From Prevotellaceae bacterium UBA2744 (lineage in GTDB: Bacteria > Bacteroidota > Bacteroidia > Bacteroidales > Bacteroidaceae), in NCBI GenBank assembly GCA_002353575.1, contig DEJQ01000019.1:202748-231695 (forward strand): a DNA stretch of 28,948 nucleotides, written 5' to 3'. A program made the translations under genes and the position numbers. Under the pieces are notes generated by a model. The model made no database searches, was not told the origin of the DNA, and saw only the letters and a list, made by a program, of their open reading frames with translations. The stretch's first letter is position 1. Every line of letters begins with the position of its first letter. Below, piece after piece: positions 1 to 7,854 of this stretch.

Positions 1-10
1 TCGAGCGAGA

Positions 11-39
11 GTATCTTCGAGCCTTGTGCTCAAAGATAC
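11..39. other. Inverted repeat (hairpin) at the left edge
   Basis: GTATCTT (11-17) and GAGC (19-22) pair with GCTC (28-31) and AAGATAC (33-39), with one mismatch and a 5-nt loop. The right arm contains the -7 element of a leftward promoter. No T-run follows on either side, so it is not an obvious terminator. It could be an operator or a structured 5' leader of the leftward gene outside the window. Confidence 0.45.
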
Positions 40-62
40 GAACAGGCGATGGGGAACGCAAA
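31..62 (-). promoter_or_regulatory. Bacteroidetes-type promoter for a leftward gene outside the window
   Basis: On the minus strand, TTTG (59-62) is followed after exactly 20 nt by TATCTTTG (31-38), matching the -33/-7 pattern of the Bacteroidetes primary sigma factor. The transcript would start near base 25 and leave the window at once. It is divergent from the lipoprotein gene starting at 147. Confidence 0.65.
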
Positions 63-146
63 ATTTATTTTGAGATTTATTAAGACTTATGTTCATTGGT
101 AAGAAAAAAAGACTTACCTTCGCGGCTTGAAAATATGATTGTAGCA

Positions 147-962
147 ATGAGGTGCTTTATTTTTTCAACAGCAGTGGCATTCGGACTGCTTTCGATGCTC
201 GGATGTTCGGAAACCGGCGGTATGGGCGGTGCACAATTCAACAAGGTAAACGGTGCGCTGAAGATGAAAACTGTAGAACTGAAGACTCTGCCTGAGGATG
301 AGGACGAGGAAGACGAGGAACTGGTCTTCGACGTCAGCGTGTCGTTGGATTCCGTCGAGCCTAACAGGAATATCGACTCTTCCGCTTGCGTGAAAATCAA
401 CAACTATATTATCACCAAAATACTGGGCCAGCCCTCTTACCTGACTGTCAGGGAGGCCATCGACGCTTACATCGAGGCAAAGAAAGAGGAGTTTAAGACG
501 GAGGAATATCTGATAACCTGCTACGACCACATCACGGGAACGGCGGACGTAGGACTGGAGGGCATCATCAATTACACGGTACATGAAGATTACTACGGCG
601 GCGGGGCGCATCCCACACAGATGGTGACCATACAGCGGTTCGACATGCAGAGCGGCACGCCGCTGGGACTCTGGGATGTGTTTGAGGATTCCTGTTCAAA
701 CACCCTGAAGCGGATGCTGACAAAGAAACTGATGGACCGCGAGCAGGTGACTACTCTCGACGAACTGCACAAGAAGGGCTATCTGGAGATGGTGGATATG
801 TTCCTGCCGCAGAATTTCTGGCTCGACAGGGACAGCCTCTCGTTTTTCTTCAATCAGTACGACATCGCCCCGTACGCTCTCGGGCAGACATCTCTCTCCT
901 TCGGATATTCCGAACTCGAACCCTATCTGAGACTCTGGGTCAGGGAGAGGATGAAGCCGTAA
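147..962 (+). CDS. DUF3298/RsiV-like lipoprotein
   Basis: Predicted lipoprotein of 271 residues. The chosen ATG gives a short basic N-terminus (MRC), a hydrophobic stretch and a lipobox-like SMLGC with Cys20; ATG 135 is also possible. An acidic run (EDEDEEDEE) lies just after the mature N-terminus. The central part carries YYGGGAHPTQ, a motif I associate with the DUF3298 (RsiV/PdaC-like) domain, which in other bacteria occurs in cell-surface and anti-sigma proteins; its role in Bacteroidetes is poorly defined. The C-terminal half (FEDSCSNTLKRMLTKKLM, later FNQYDIAPYALG) also fits that family. It converges on the next gene with only 4 bp between stop codons. No clear -33/-7 promoter was found; TATCTTCG at 12-19 is a weak candidate. 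The family call is from motif memory. Confidence 0.75.
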   Translation: MRCFIFSTAVAFGLLSMLGCSETGGMGGAQFNKVNGALKMKTVELKTLPEDEDEEDEELVFDVSVSLDSVEPNRNIDSSACVKINNYIITKILGQPSYLTVREAIDAYIEAKKEEFKTEEYLITCYDHITGTADVGLEGIINYTVHEDYYGGGAHPTQMVTIQRFDMQSGTPLGLWDVFEDSCSNTLKRMLTKKLMDREQVTTLDELHKKGYLEMVDMFLPQNFWLDRDSLSFFFNQYDIAPYALGQTSLSFGYSELEPYLRLWVRERMKP

Positions 963-966
963 ACCC

Positions 967-1593
967 TTATCTTATCAGCACTTTCTTTACGCTGCCGTCC
1001 GGCAGTTTGTAGATGCAGATGCCTTTGTGGGCAGTTTGCACGCGTTGTCCTGCAGCGTCGTAGATGTCGGCAGGCGCTGACGCTGGTGCGGCAGGCAGGC
1101 TGACGGCATCGGCAACGTTCGTTACCTTTATCTTGAACGTGAGGTCGGGCAGGGTAGTGAGACCTGCGGCACTTCCGGCACGGGAAAATTCTATTGCCTT
1201 CACCATAGCCGTATAGTTGCCGCCGGTTGTTCCGGGCGCACAAGCTACCTGAGCCGTGAGGAGCGAACCGTCGCGGGTGAAGGCTGCATTGTTCTCCGTG
1301 TCGATAAGTGCGAACTTCAGAAGCGAGGATTCTTGCTCCCTGGCTGATAGCTGCTGAGTCGTGCCTTCAGTGGCTGTCCCTGCCTGCGGCAGCTGGAAAT
1401 AAAACCCCTCGGGCAGCTGAATGTACATACCTGCGCCGTTGAATCCGGTAGCGCCGGTCAGCTCTATGCTCATGGTTGCCGCGTTTCCGTCGTTTATGGT
1501 CAGGTCGGCTACGTGAACCTGCTGCGCCCTGGCTGTCAGCGATGCTATGGATGCAACGAGAAAAAAAGAGAAAGGATACTTATTGGGTCTCAT
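967..1593 (-). CDS. Secreted cohesin-like protein with sorting-type C-terminus
   Basis: 208 residues. The N-terminus (MRPNKYPFSFFLVASIASLTARAQ) is a signal peptide ending at ARA-Q. Residues about 25-140 resemble a cohesin-like beta-sandwich of the kind common in Bacteroidetes surface proteins (VADLTINDGNAATMSIEL, then FNGAGMYIQLPEGF). The C-terminus (ADIYDAAGQRVQ...GICIYKLPDGSVKKVLIR) resembles the IYDxxGRRV...GIYI...KKVLIR ending typical of type IX-type sorting domains. It probably follows the deacetylase gene in one transcript (36 nt apart, same strand). The ligand is unknown. The cohesin call rests on pattern similarity only. Confidence 0.65.
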   Translation of the reverse strand: MRPNKYPFSFFLVASIASLTARAQQVHVADLTINDGNAATMSIELTGATGFNGAGMYIQLPEGFYFQLPQAGTATEGTTQQLSAREQESSLLKFALIDTENNAAFTRDGSLLTAQVACAPGTTGGNYTAMVKAIEFSRAGSAAGLTTLPDLTFKIKVTNVADAVSLPAAPASAPADIYDAAGQRVQTAHKGICIYKLPDGSVKKVLIR

Positions 1594-1629
1594 GTCGGTT
1601 TTCTGTTTTGATATTTGTATGGTTGATTT

Positions 1630-3699
1630 CTAAAAACTGATGAGCAGGCGACTGTCGGTCAGCTTCCTGAACGATGCCGTTGCAATGCGTCTGCCATCGG
1701 TGTTGAACACGTGTACTGACTTCACCTGGTCCGCGTCGCCATCGATGTCGGCAGCGAAACAGATATGATGCTTCTGCACGGCAGCTGCACCCTCGTCCGT
1801 AAGGAATATCTCAAGTATGCCGGATTCCGCCTCAAATCCGAAATCGAATGTCAGGTCGCGACGGGCATTCCAGAAATCGCCGAAATCCTCGAAGTTGTAC
1901 AGTCCGACACGCGAGTGGTCGGTCATCTCCACAAACATCTTCTCAGCCTCCATCTTCCATTTGCGGTTCGGGTGTATGAGCAGGATGGCAGGGGCATAAT
2001 TGCCCTGGAGCTTACCCTGCACGGCGTGCCACATGGCAGGCTTCTCCATCCAGTTCTTTTCGTTGATAGGGTCGGCACTGATTACGTCCGAGATGTGCAG
2101 CGGCATCTCCAGTACCCCGTTGAAGTCGCCTTCCCAGCTGCGGCCGAGTCGCTCGCGGAAGGGGAACTGGCTGAGCACGTCGCCTGCAGCAAAGCATGAA
2201 GCAAAGTCGTAGCCGCCCGTCTGTTCTGCTTCCGGAATGTTGTTGTTCATGCAGAGGTGACCGGTGCGGAACGAACGCACGTGATTGCCGTGGTCCTCCT
2301 CGATAATCTGTTTCGAGAGCACCACCTCAGCCCATGTGGAACCGCCGGTGGAGACTCCCACACTGCTTTCGTCCTTTTCGTGGTGGGTGGTGGCTGCATA
2401 TTCCTCGCGTGTGACCACGGTGAGGGGAAAACGCTCGGTAATGCTGAAGTCGGGATAGTGGCAGATGCTGTGACTGCCCACCGTGTGACCGTCGCGAATC
2501 AGCAGACGCGACTTCTCCCTCGTGACGTCATCGTAGAACGCAGAGAGGTACGGTGCATCGCGGAAGTAATGAACCGTCAGAAAGTAGTGTGCCTTCAGTT
2601 TCAGGTCGCGCTCATATTCCGACATATAAAACATAGAGTCGTAGGCAGTGCGCGAGTCGCAGTCGTGAGTTGGGATGATGAGTGATTCGTAACCCTCGGG
2701 AATGGTGAATTTCCATAGGCTGACGCGGCGGCTCTTTGTATATACACTGCGCAGGAAGAGCGACGGGATGTCGGCTGAGGGTTCGAAGCCATTCGATGAC
2801 ATACGCTGCGCCTCGGGGTCTTTGTTCAGGTGCGAACGCTGGATGACATCGCGCCAGAGATAGCCGAACAGATATACCGTGCCTTTGCCCATCCGGCGGC
2901 GGACTACAGCGTTGGAACCGTCGTCGAAGTGTGCCAGGATGTCGGCATCGGAATCGTCTGCAAGCGTGAGAGCGAAGGTCTTGATGCTTTCGCCGCTGAG
3001 TTTCTTGCCCCGGCCGAGCGATGTGGTGCGCTCTTCAGGCTGGTCGATATATTCCAGTTCCTTGTCGCCATAGTGTGCTTCCGACCATACGAGGCGATAG
3101 CGGTTGGTTTTCTTTGACGTGGCGGTGACTCCGAAAAAACTGCGTGCAGCCTTCGCGTCCTCCGTATTGTTGTTCACCACGGTCACGGCAGGCGAAATCA
3201 GCACACCGCCGTTCTCGACCCACTGCTGCAACTGAGCCAATTCGGCAGTACTGAAGGCGTTCTTCCTTACCTCTGAAGAGATGATGATCAGACAGCTCCT
3301 CTCAAGTGCCTCCTGGAGCGACTGTGTGGTGAAGGAACTGATGCCGGCTACCTCAAGCATATATTCTGCCGAATAGACATTCCTGTTCGACTTTTCTATC
3401 TCGGAAGTCTTCGGAGTTATGTCGAGCAGACACACCTTTCGTTCCTTCTGCGCGACGGACGTGTTCAGGTAGTCGTCTATGGCACCGGTGATGTCGGTAA
3501 TCTTTATGGCAGTCTGCTGCTCTGCCTCAGTCTGTGCGACGGGGGCAGAGAGATAGTCGGACAAGAGCTGCCTGATGCTTGCAAGTGTGGTGTGATTATT
3601 ATCCTTTACTTCTTTTACTTCTCCGGTTGCCACCGCCGTAATGCAAATGAGTAAGCACAGTAGCATACAGGAGAGTTTGTGTTTATTTGCCATTATCAT
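1630..3699 (-). CDS. Secreted polysaccharide deacetylase (NodB/CE4-like), multidomain
   Basis: 689 residues from ATG 3699; ATG 3693 is also possible. The longest ORF begins at 3741, upstream of the promoter -7 element at 3728-3735, so that start is rejected. The N-terminus is a signal peptide (MANKHKLSCMLLCLLICITAVATG). Two similar short segments follow (QLLSDYLSAPVAQ and AIDDYLNTSVAQ). Residues about 85-290 resemble a class I glutamine-amidotransferase-like fold of the ThuA/BPL_N type (SCLIIISSEVRKNAFS, WVENGGVLISPA, GKGTVYLFGYLW). The deacetylase domain has a metal-binding THDCD (344-348) and HSICH (410-414), matching the NodB D-D and HxxxH motifs. The extreme C-terminus (VHVFNTDGRRIA...LLISF) resembles a sorting tail. 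It probably removes acyl groups from a surface or dietary polysaccharide; the substrate is not visible. Confidence 0.8.
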   Translation of the reverse strand: MIMANKHKLSCMLLCLLICITAVATGEVKEVKDNNHTTLASIRQLLSDYLSAPVAQTEAEQQTAIKITDITGAIDDYLNTSVAQKERKVCLLDITPKTSEIEKSNRNVYSAEYMLEVAGISSFTTQSLQEALERSCLIIISSEVRKNAFSTAELAQLQQWVENGGVLISPAVTVVNNNTEDAKAARSFFGVTATSKKTNRYRLVWSEAHYGDKELEYIDQPEERTTSLGRGKKLSGESIKTFALTLADDSDADILAHFDDGSNAVVRRRMGKGTVYLFGYLWRDVIQRSHLNKDPEAQRMSSNGFEPSADIPSLFLRSVYTKSRRVSLWKFTIPEGYESLIIPTHDCDSRTAYDSMFYMSEYERDLKLKAHYFLTVHYFRDAPYLSAFYDDVTREKSRLLIRDGHTVGSHSICHYPDFSITERFPLTVVTREEYAATTHHEKDESSVGVSTGGSTWAEVVLSKQIIEEDHGNHVRSFRTGHLCMNNNIPEAEQTGGYDFASCFAAGDVLSQFPFRERLGRSWEGDFNGVLEMPLHISDVISADPINEKNWMEKPAMWHAVQGKLQGNYAPAILLIHPNRKWKMEAEKMFVEMTDHSRVGLYNFEDFGDFWNARRDLTFDFGFEAESGILEIFLTDEGAAAVQKHHICFAADIDGDADQVKSVHVFNTDGRRIATASFRKLTDSRLLISF

Positions 3700-3727
3700 C
3701 TTTTTACCCGATTTTGTGTTCTGGCTG

Positions 3728-3735
3728 CAAAGGTA
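3728..3735 (-). promoter_or_regulatory. Promoter -7 element for the polysaccharide deacetylase gene
   Basis: The minus strand reads TACCTTTG, a perfect Bacteroidetes -7 element, 29 nt upstream of ATG 3699. No good TTTG is seen at the expected -33 distance. It places transcription initiation downstream of the longest ORF start and so fixes the internal ATG as the start. Confidence 0.65.
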
Positions 3736-3803
3736 CGACAAAAAAACGAGTGTTCACCCTCTTTCCCTTACATTTATTTATAATAGTCCGGCTGAAACGG
3801 AAA

Positions 3804-3831
3804 CACCCCGAGACAAAGTTATCTCAGGGTG
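3804..3831 (-). terminator. Probable rho-independent terminator of clpB
   Basis: Read on the minus strand, CACCCTGAGA pairs with TCTCGGGGTG (10 bp, one U-G wobble) around an 8-nt loop, then TTTCCGTTTC follows. It lies 27 nt past the clpB stop codon. The U tract is interrupted, so efficiency is uncertain. Confidence 0.6.
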
Positions 3832-3857
3832 CATTCCATATAGAATTAACGAGTGGC

Positions 3858-5945
3858 TTATTCTGACTTGAACACTAAACTGTCGGCATCGGCAGAGATG
3901 TGGATAGATTTCTCGCGGTCTATCTCGCCGCTCAGCATCTTCTTCGACAGTTCGTTGAGCATCTGCTCCTGGATGGCACGCTTCACAGGTCGTGCTCCGA
4001 ACTGCGGGTCGTATCCCACACGGGCTATGAAATCTACAGCCTTGTCGTCAACCGAGAGGGTGATGCCATTGTCGGCTACCATCTTAACGACTTTGTCAAT
4101 CTGCAGTTTCACAATCTGCCGGATCTCAGACTCACCCAGTGCCGTGAATTCGATAATCTCATCCACACGGTTCAGGAACTCCGGACGGAAGATGTTCATC
4201 AGGGATTCGCGAGGAGCATTGCTCGTCATGATGATGATGGTATTCTTGAAGTTCACCGTACGGCCCTTGTTGTCGGTCAGTCGTCCGTCGTCGAGTACCT
4301 GAAGCAGCACGTTGAATACGTCCGGGTGTGCTTTCTCAATCTCGTCGAAGAGCACTACGGAATACGGCTTCCTGCGCACTGCCTCGGTGAGTTGTCCGCC
4401 TTCCTCATATCCGATGTATCCCGGAGGCGCACCGACGAGTCGGCTCACGGTATGTTTCTCCTGATACTCCGACATATCGATTCGGGTCATCATCGACTCA
4501 TCATCGAAGAGGTAGTCGGCGAGTGCCTTTGCCAGTTCGGTCTTTCCAACACCCGTAGTGCCAAGGAAGATAAACGAACCGATAGGACGTTTCGGGTCTT
4601 GCAGTCCGGCACGGCTGCGGCGAACGGCATCGCTCACTGCCTGTATCGCCTTATCCTGACCGATTACACGCTTGTGGAGTTCTGTCTCGAGGTTAAGCAG
4701 CTTCTTCCGTTCCGACATCTGCATCTTGCTTACCGGTATGCCTGTCCAGCGGCTCACTACGTCTGCTATGTCATCGCTCGTCACTTCCTCCTTGACCATG
4801 GCGTTGCCGTCCTGTGCCTCGGCGAGTTTGCCTTGGATAGTCTTTATGTCTTCCTCCAAACGCTGGAGCTTTCCGTAGCGTATCTCTGCCACCTTGGCGT
4901 AGTCGCCTGCCCGTTCTGCCTTGTCGGCTTCAAACTTCAGATTCTCTATCTGCTGCTTGTCAGCCTGAATCTGATTGAGCAGAGCGCGTTCGCCTTCCCA
5001 TTTCTCTTTCTGCTTCTGTTCGTCGGCCTTCAGGGTAGCAATCACATTGTTTAGTTCTTCCAGCTTGTCTTTGTCGTTCTCGCGCTTTATGGCTTCGCGC
5101 TCAATCTCCAACTGCTTGATACGGCGGCTGAGCTCGTCGAGTGCCTCCGGAACGGAATCGCGTTCCATTCGCAGCTTTGCAGCAGCCTCATCCATCAGGT
5201 CGATGGCCTTGTCTGGAAGGAATCGTTCGGTGATGTAACGGTTCGACAGCTCTACTGCCGCGATGATAGCCTCATCCTTGATACGTACCTTGTGATGGTT
5301 TTCGTATCTCTCTTTCAGTCCACGCAGGATGGAGATGCTGGAGAGCACATCAGGCTCGTTGACCATAACGGTCTGGAATCGGCGTTCGAGAGCCTTGTCC
5401 TTTTCGAAATACTTCTGGTATTCGTCGAGTGTCGTCGCACCGATACTGCGGAGTTCGCCTCGCGCCAATGCAGGCTTCAGGATGTTGGCGGCATCCATAG
5501 CCCCCTGTGTCTGTCCTGCACCCACCAGAGTGTGTATCTCATCTATGAAGAGGATAATCTGGCCGTTACTCTTTACTACGGCATTTATTACTCCCTTCAG
5601 TCGTTCCTCAAACTCGCCCTGATACTTTGCACCTGCAATCAGTGCGCCCATATCAAGACTGTAGAGCTGTTTGTCTTTCAGATTGTCAGGAACATCACCT
5701 CGCAGGATTCGTCCTGCCAGTCCCTCTACGATAGCGGTCTTACCCGTACCAGGTTCTCCGATAAGGATAGGGTTGTTTTTCGTACGGCGCGACAGAATCT
5801 GCAATATACGTCTGATTTCCTCATCACGACCAATCACAGGATCCAGTTTGCCGTTACGTGCGAGTTCGATAAGGTTTGTAGCATATTTCTCCAGAACCTC
5901 ACGCTCGTCTTGTGGTTGATTTTGTTGATTGTTGTTGAAGTTCAT
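3858..5945 (-). CDS. clpB: ClpB-type AAA+ disaggregase lacking the N-terminal domain
   Basis: 695 residues, against roughly 860 for typical ClpB. ClpB threads aggregated proteins through a hexameric pore, working with DnaK. The first AAA+ module has Walker A GEPGTGKT (63-70), Walker B ILFIDE (131-136) and arginine-finger ERR. A ClpB-length coiled-coil M domain spans about 265-385. The second module has GTTGVGKT (462-469; the usual Pro is Thr), pore loop GYIGYEEGG, Walker B VVLFDE and the C-terminal GARPVKRAIQ. Two parts are missing. There is no Clp_N repeat domain: the protein starts in the linker before YATNLIELARNGKLDPVIGR. About 20 residues are absent between sensor-1 TSN (574-576) and FRPEFLNR. 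Only 115 nt separate it from the next gene, so the N-domain cannot lie upstream. It resembles the short ClpB isoform made by internal initiation in other bacteria, here as a separate gene. Confidence 0.9.
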   Translation of the reverse strand: MNFNNNQQNQPQDEREVLEKYATNLIELARNGKLDPVIGRDEEIRRILQILSRRTKNNPILIGEPGTGKTAIVEGLAGRILRGDVPDNLKDKQLYSLDMGALIAGAKYQGEFEERLKGVINAVVKSNGQIILFIDEIHTLVGAGQTQGAMDAANILKPALARGELRSIGATTLDEYQKYFEKDKALERRFQTVMVNEPDVLSSISILRGLKERYENHHKVRIKDEAIIAAVELSNRYITERFLPDKAIDLMDEAAAKLRMERDSVPEALDELSRRIKQLEIEREAIKRENDKDKLEELNNVIATLKADEQKQKEKWEGERALLNQIQADKQQIENLKFEADKAERAGDYAKVAEIRYGKLQRLEEDIKTIQGKLAEAQDGNAMVKEEVTSDDIADVVSRWTGIPVSKMQMSERKKLLNLETELHKRVIGQDKAIQAVSDAVRRSRAGLQDPKRPIGSFIFLGTTGVGKTELAKALADYLFDDESMMTRIDMSEYQEKHTVSRLVGAPPGYIGYEEGGQLTEAVRRKPYSVVLFDEIEKAHPDVFNVLLQVLDDGRLTDNKGRTVNFKNTIIIMTSNAPRESLMNIFRPEFLNRVDEIIEFTALGESEIRQIVKLQIDKVVKMVADNGITLSVDDKAVDFIARVGYDPQFGARPVKRAIQEQMLNELSKKMLSGEIDREKSIHISADADSLVFKSE

Positions 5946-6016
5946 AGGTCAAATGTGTTTTTAGTTAATACTCTGACCACTTCGTAAACAACCGACATTC
6001 CACGGCGGTAGAACAC

Positions 6017-6050
6017 GACAAATCGTCATTCCAGGGCTGACAATTTGTCA
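6017..6050. promoter_or_regulatory. Palindromic candidate operator upstream of clpB
   Basis: TGACAATTTGTCA (6038-6050) is a perfect 6-1-6 palindrome about 95 nt upstream of the clpB ATG. Its ATTTGTC half also pairs with GACAAAT at 6017-6023, giving three copies of a TTTGTC/GACAAA half-site in 34 bp. No standard TAnnTTTG element is found in this gap, so clpB may use a specialised promoter. Binding of a stress regulator is inference. Confidence 0.4.
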
Positions 6051-6060
6051 AAAAACTATG

Positions 6061-7380
6061 TTATTCAAAGATAAGGGATAAAGCTGTCGCGAACAGAAGT
6101 TCCGATGGAATGCCGAAATCTTTCATCTCAAGCCAGTTGCCCGTAGAACTCTCGCTGACGGAGTTGCCTACAGTCACTTCACTATAGGAAGTCACGTCCG
6201 ACGCATCAGTTACGTAGCATACGGCAGGATAGAGTCTATGCCCATAGCCGGCAGCCACAAACTGAGTCATCACGTTCTGTCCCTCCGAATTGCTTCCGAT
6301 GGTGATTACGTTCTCCGTGCCCAAGGTCTGTTGCAGGGCGCGTATGAGCCATTCGGCAGCCCCCTGGGTGTGTGTTCCCATTATTATATATATGCGTGAG
6401 AGTTCAAGACTCTGGATCGACTTGTCGTAAGTGTAAGTTTTGTTGTTTGCGGTGTATCTGGAGTTCCATATTGTCTTCAGGAATACCTTGTCCTTCAGTT
6501 CCGTGGGCACTATATAGCTTGCCAGCCGCTGTGCCATCTCGATAGTGCCGTAGTTGCAAAGACGCAGGTCGAGAATCAGGTCCTGCGGCTTTTCGGCAAT
6601 GATAGTCTGCATCTTCGAGTCCATGTCATCCTGGAACGTAGTACCGCTCTCCATCGACTCGTCAGGGTAGGGAACCAGTCGTGTTGACATCAGATAAGCT
6701 ACCTTCGTTCCCTGGTATTCCGCTATGGTAGCGTATGGGAATGCCGGTTCGACAACCTTCCCGGATGCGTTCAAATCCATTTCTATGGTGTCGGTCCACA
6801 CATACTCTCCCGTCTCCAGTGTATCGAGGTGGTGGTAGAGAATCTTTCTGCTGTCGCCGTTGACAAGATACTTCGTGGCATTCGATGTCGTAATCCTCGT
6901 ATCGTCAACGTATGAGATGAAAGTATTCCTGCTCAGTCCGGCCTGGTCAGCAGGCGAATCGTCCACAACGTAGGTCACCCTGGCAAAGGAGCGTGAAGTA
7001 GTCTTCGTCGGGTCGGTAACCACCGAGAAGTCCATGCCGTAGGAATTGAAGTGATTGAAGTTGTTGCGTACATGAGGGTCGGAAACGGCGCTGTCAACCA
7101 GACAGTAAGACCAGGAGTCTGTAGATTCTGCATTTGTGAGTGCGGAGAAGAATTTCGTACTTGTGTAGAAATAGTATTTATAGTTCTGTTCCGCTATCTT
7201 GTCACCCCATAGATATTTATCCTTCATCACACTGTACATCCATGTGTTGTGAATGGTGAGTTCTTCGAATTCGTTGCTTCTGTCCTTGCCCTTGCAGGCA
7301 AAGAGAAGCATGACGGAAAGCATCAGTACGGCTGTGCTACCCCAGTGTGATGAATCGGAAATCCCTTCTATCTTATTCAT
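6061..7380 (-). CDS. S41 (C-terminal processing peptidase)-like lipoprotein, catalytic residues apparently lost
   Basis: 439 residues from ATG 7380 (MNKIEG); ATG 7395 is also in frame and overlaps rlmH more. A hydrophobic segment ends in LLFAC, a lipobox with Cys29, so the protein is probably membrane-anchored outside the cytoplasm. The middle part (about 118-175) looks like a PDZ domain (VDDSPADQAGLSRNTFISYVDD). The C-terminal part follows the S41 fold (LILDLRLCNYG, RIYIIMGTHTQ). The usual T-A-S-A-S-E nucleophile motif reads T-Q-G-A-A-E, and the usual T-x-G-K-[GN]-V reads S-E-G-Q-N-V, so both the catalytic Ser and Lys seem replaced. It is the last gene of the rel-rlmH operon. It is likely a non-proteolytic binding protein, though this comes from a by-eye alignment. 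Confidence 0.8.
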   Translation of the reverse strand: MNKIEGISDSSHWGSTAVLMLSVMLLFACKGKDRSNEFEELTIHNTWMYSVMKDKYLWGDKIAEQNYKYYFYTSTKFFSALTNAESTDSWSYCLVDSAVSDPHVRNNFNHFNSYGMDFSVVTDPTKTTSRSFARVTYVVDDSPADQAGLSRNTFISYVDDTRITTSNATKYLVNGDSRKILYHHLDTLETGEYVWTDTIEMDLNASGKVVEPAFPYATIAEYQGTKVAYLMSTRLVPYPDESMESGTTFQDDMDSKMQTIIAEKPQDLILDLRLCNYGTIEMAQRLASYIVPTELKDKVFLKTIWNSRYTANNKTYTYDKSIQSLELSRIYIIMGTHTQGAAEWLIRALQQTLGTENVITIGSNSEGQNVMTQFVAAGYGHRLYPAVCYVTDASDVTSYSEVTVGNSVSESSTGNWLEMKDFGIPSELLFATALSLIFE

Positions 7381-7846
7381 GATGATATGGTTCATTTTTT
7401 ATGATTGTCATTGCCCTATATAATTGTTCTGCGAATATCAGCCTGATCATCTGGTGCGAGAAAGTCATCTTCGACATACTGATTTTCTCCTGCGCCTTGT
7501 CGTAAACGGTCTGTGAGAATCCGTACGGACCGCCTATGACGAAGACCAGTCGTTTGCTGACTGTCTGGTGGCGTTTCTCAATCCACGATGCGAAGTCAAT
7601 GCTACGGCGTTCCGTGCCGTGCTCGTCGAGCAGCACAACGTAATCTCCACCCTGCAATTGTTTCAGTATCAGTTCGCCCTCTGCCGTCTTCTGCTGGTCG
7701 GCAGACAGCGACTTCGTGTTCTTCAGTTCCGGAATCGTAATCATCTCGAAAGGCAGATAATGAGTCAGCCTGTCCACATAATCGTCAATCAGGAGGGTGA
7801 GCTCCTTGCTTATGGTTTTTCCTACGACTATAAGTATTGCCTTCAT
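7373..7846 (-). CDS. rlmH: 23S rRNA (pseudouridine-1915-N3) methyltransferase RlmH
   Basis: 157 residues, the normal family length. RlmH is a SPOUT methyltransferase that uses S-adenosylmethionine to methylate pseudouridine 1915 in helix 69 of 23S rRNA. Recognisable parts are MKAILIVVGKT at the start, DYVVLLDEHGTERRSIDFA, the knotted cofactor loop FVIGGPYGFS, and the ending MTFSHQMIRLIFAEQLYRA...NEPYHHE. The gene begins 8 nt after the rel stop codon and its 3' end overlaps the S41-like gene, so the three are probably co-transcribed. Confidence 0.96.
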   Translation of the reverse strand: MKAILIVVGKTISKELTLLIDDYVDRLTHYLPFEMITIPELKNTKSLSADQQKTAEGELILKQLQGGDYVVLLDEHGTERRSIDFASWIEKRHQTVSKRLVFVIGGPYGFSQTVYDKAQEKISMSKMTFSHQMIRLIFAEQLYRAMTIIKNEPYHHE

Positions 7847-7854
7847 GTCTATGC

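Noticed and set aside
3700..3741. Upstream start for the polysaccharide deacetylase
   Set aside because: The extra codons overlap the TACCTTTG promoter element and would place a hydrophilic stretch before the signal peptide.
3900..5054. Long 384-codon ORF opposite clpB
   Set aside because: It is fully antisense to a clearly conserved AAA+ gene, its translation shows no family motif, and it is explained by the biased third positions of the real gene.
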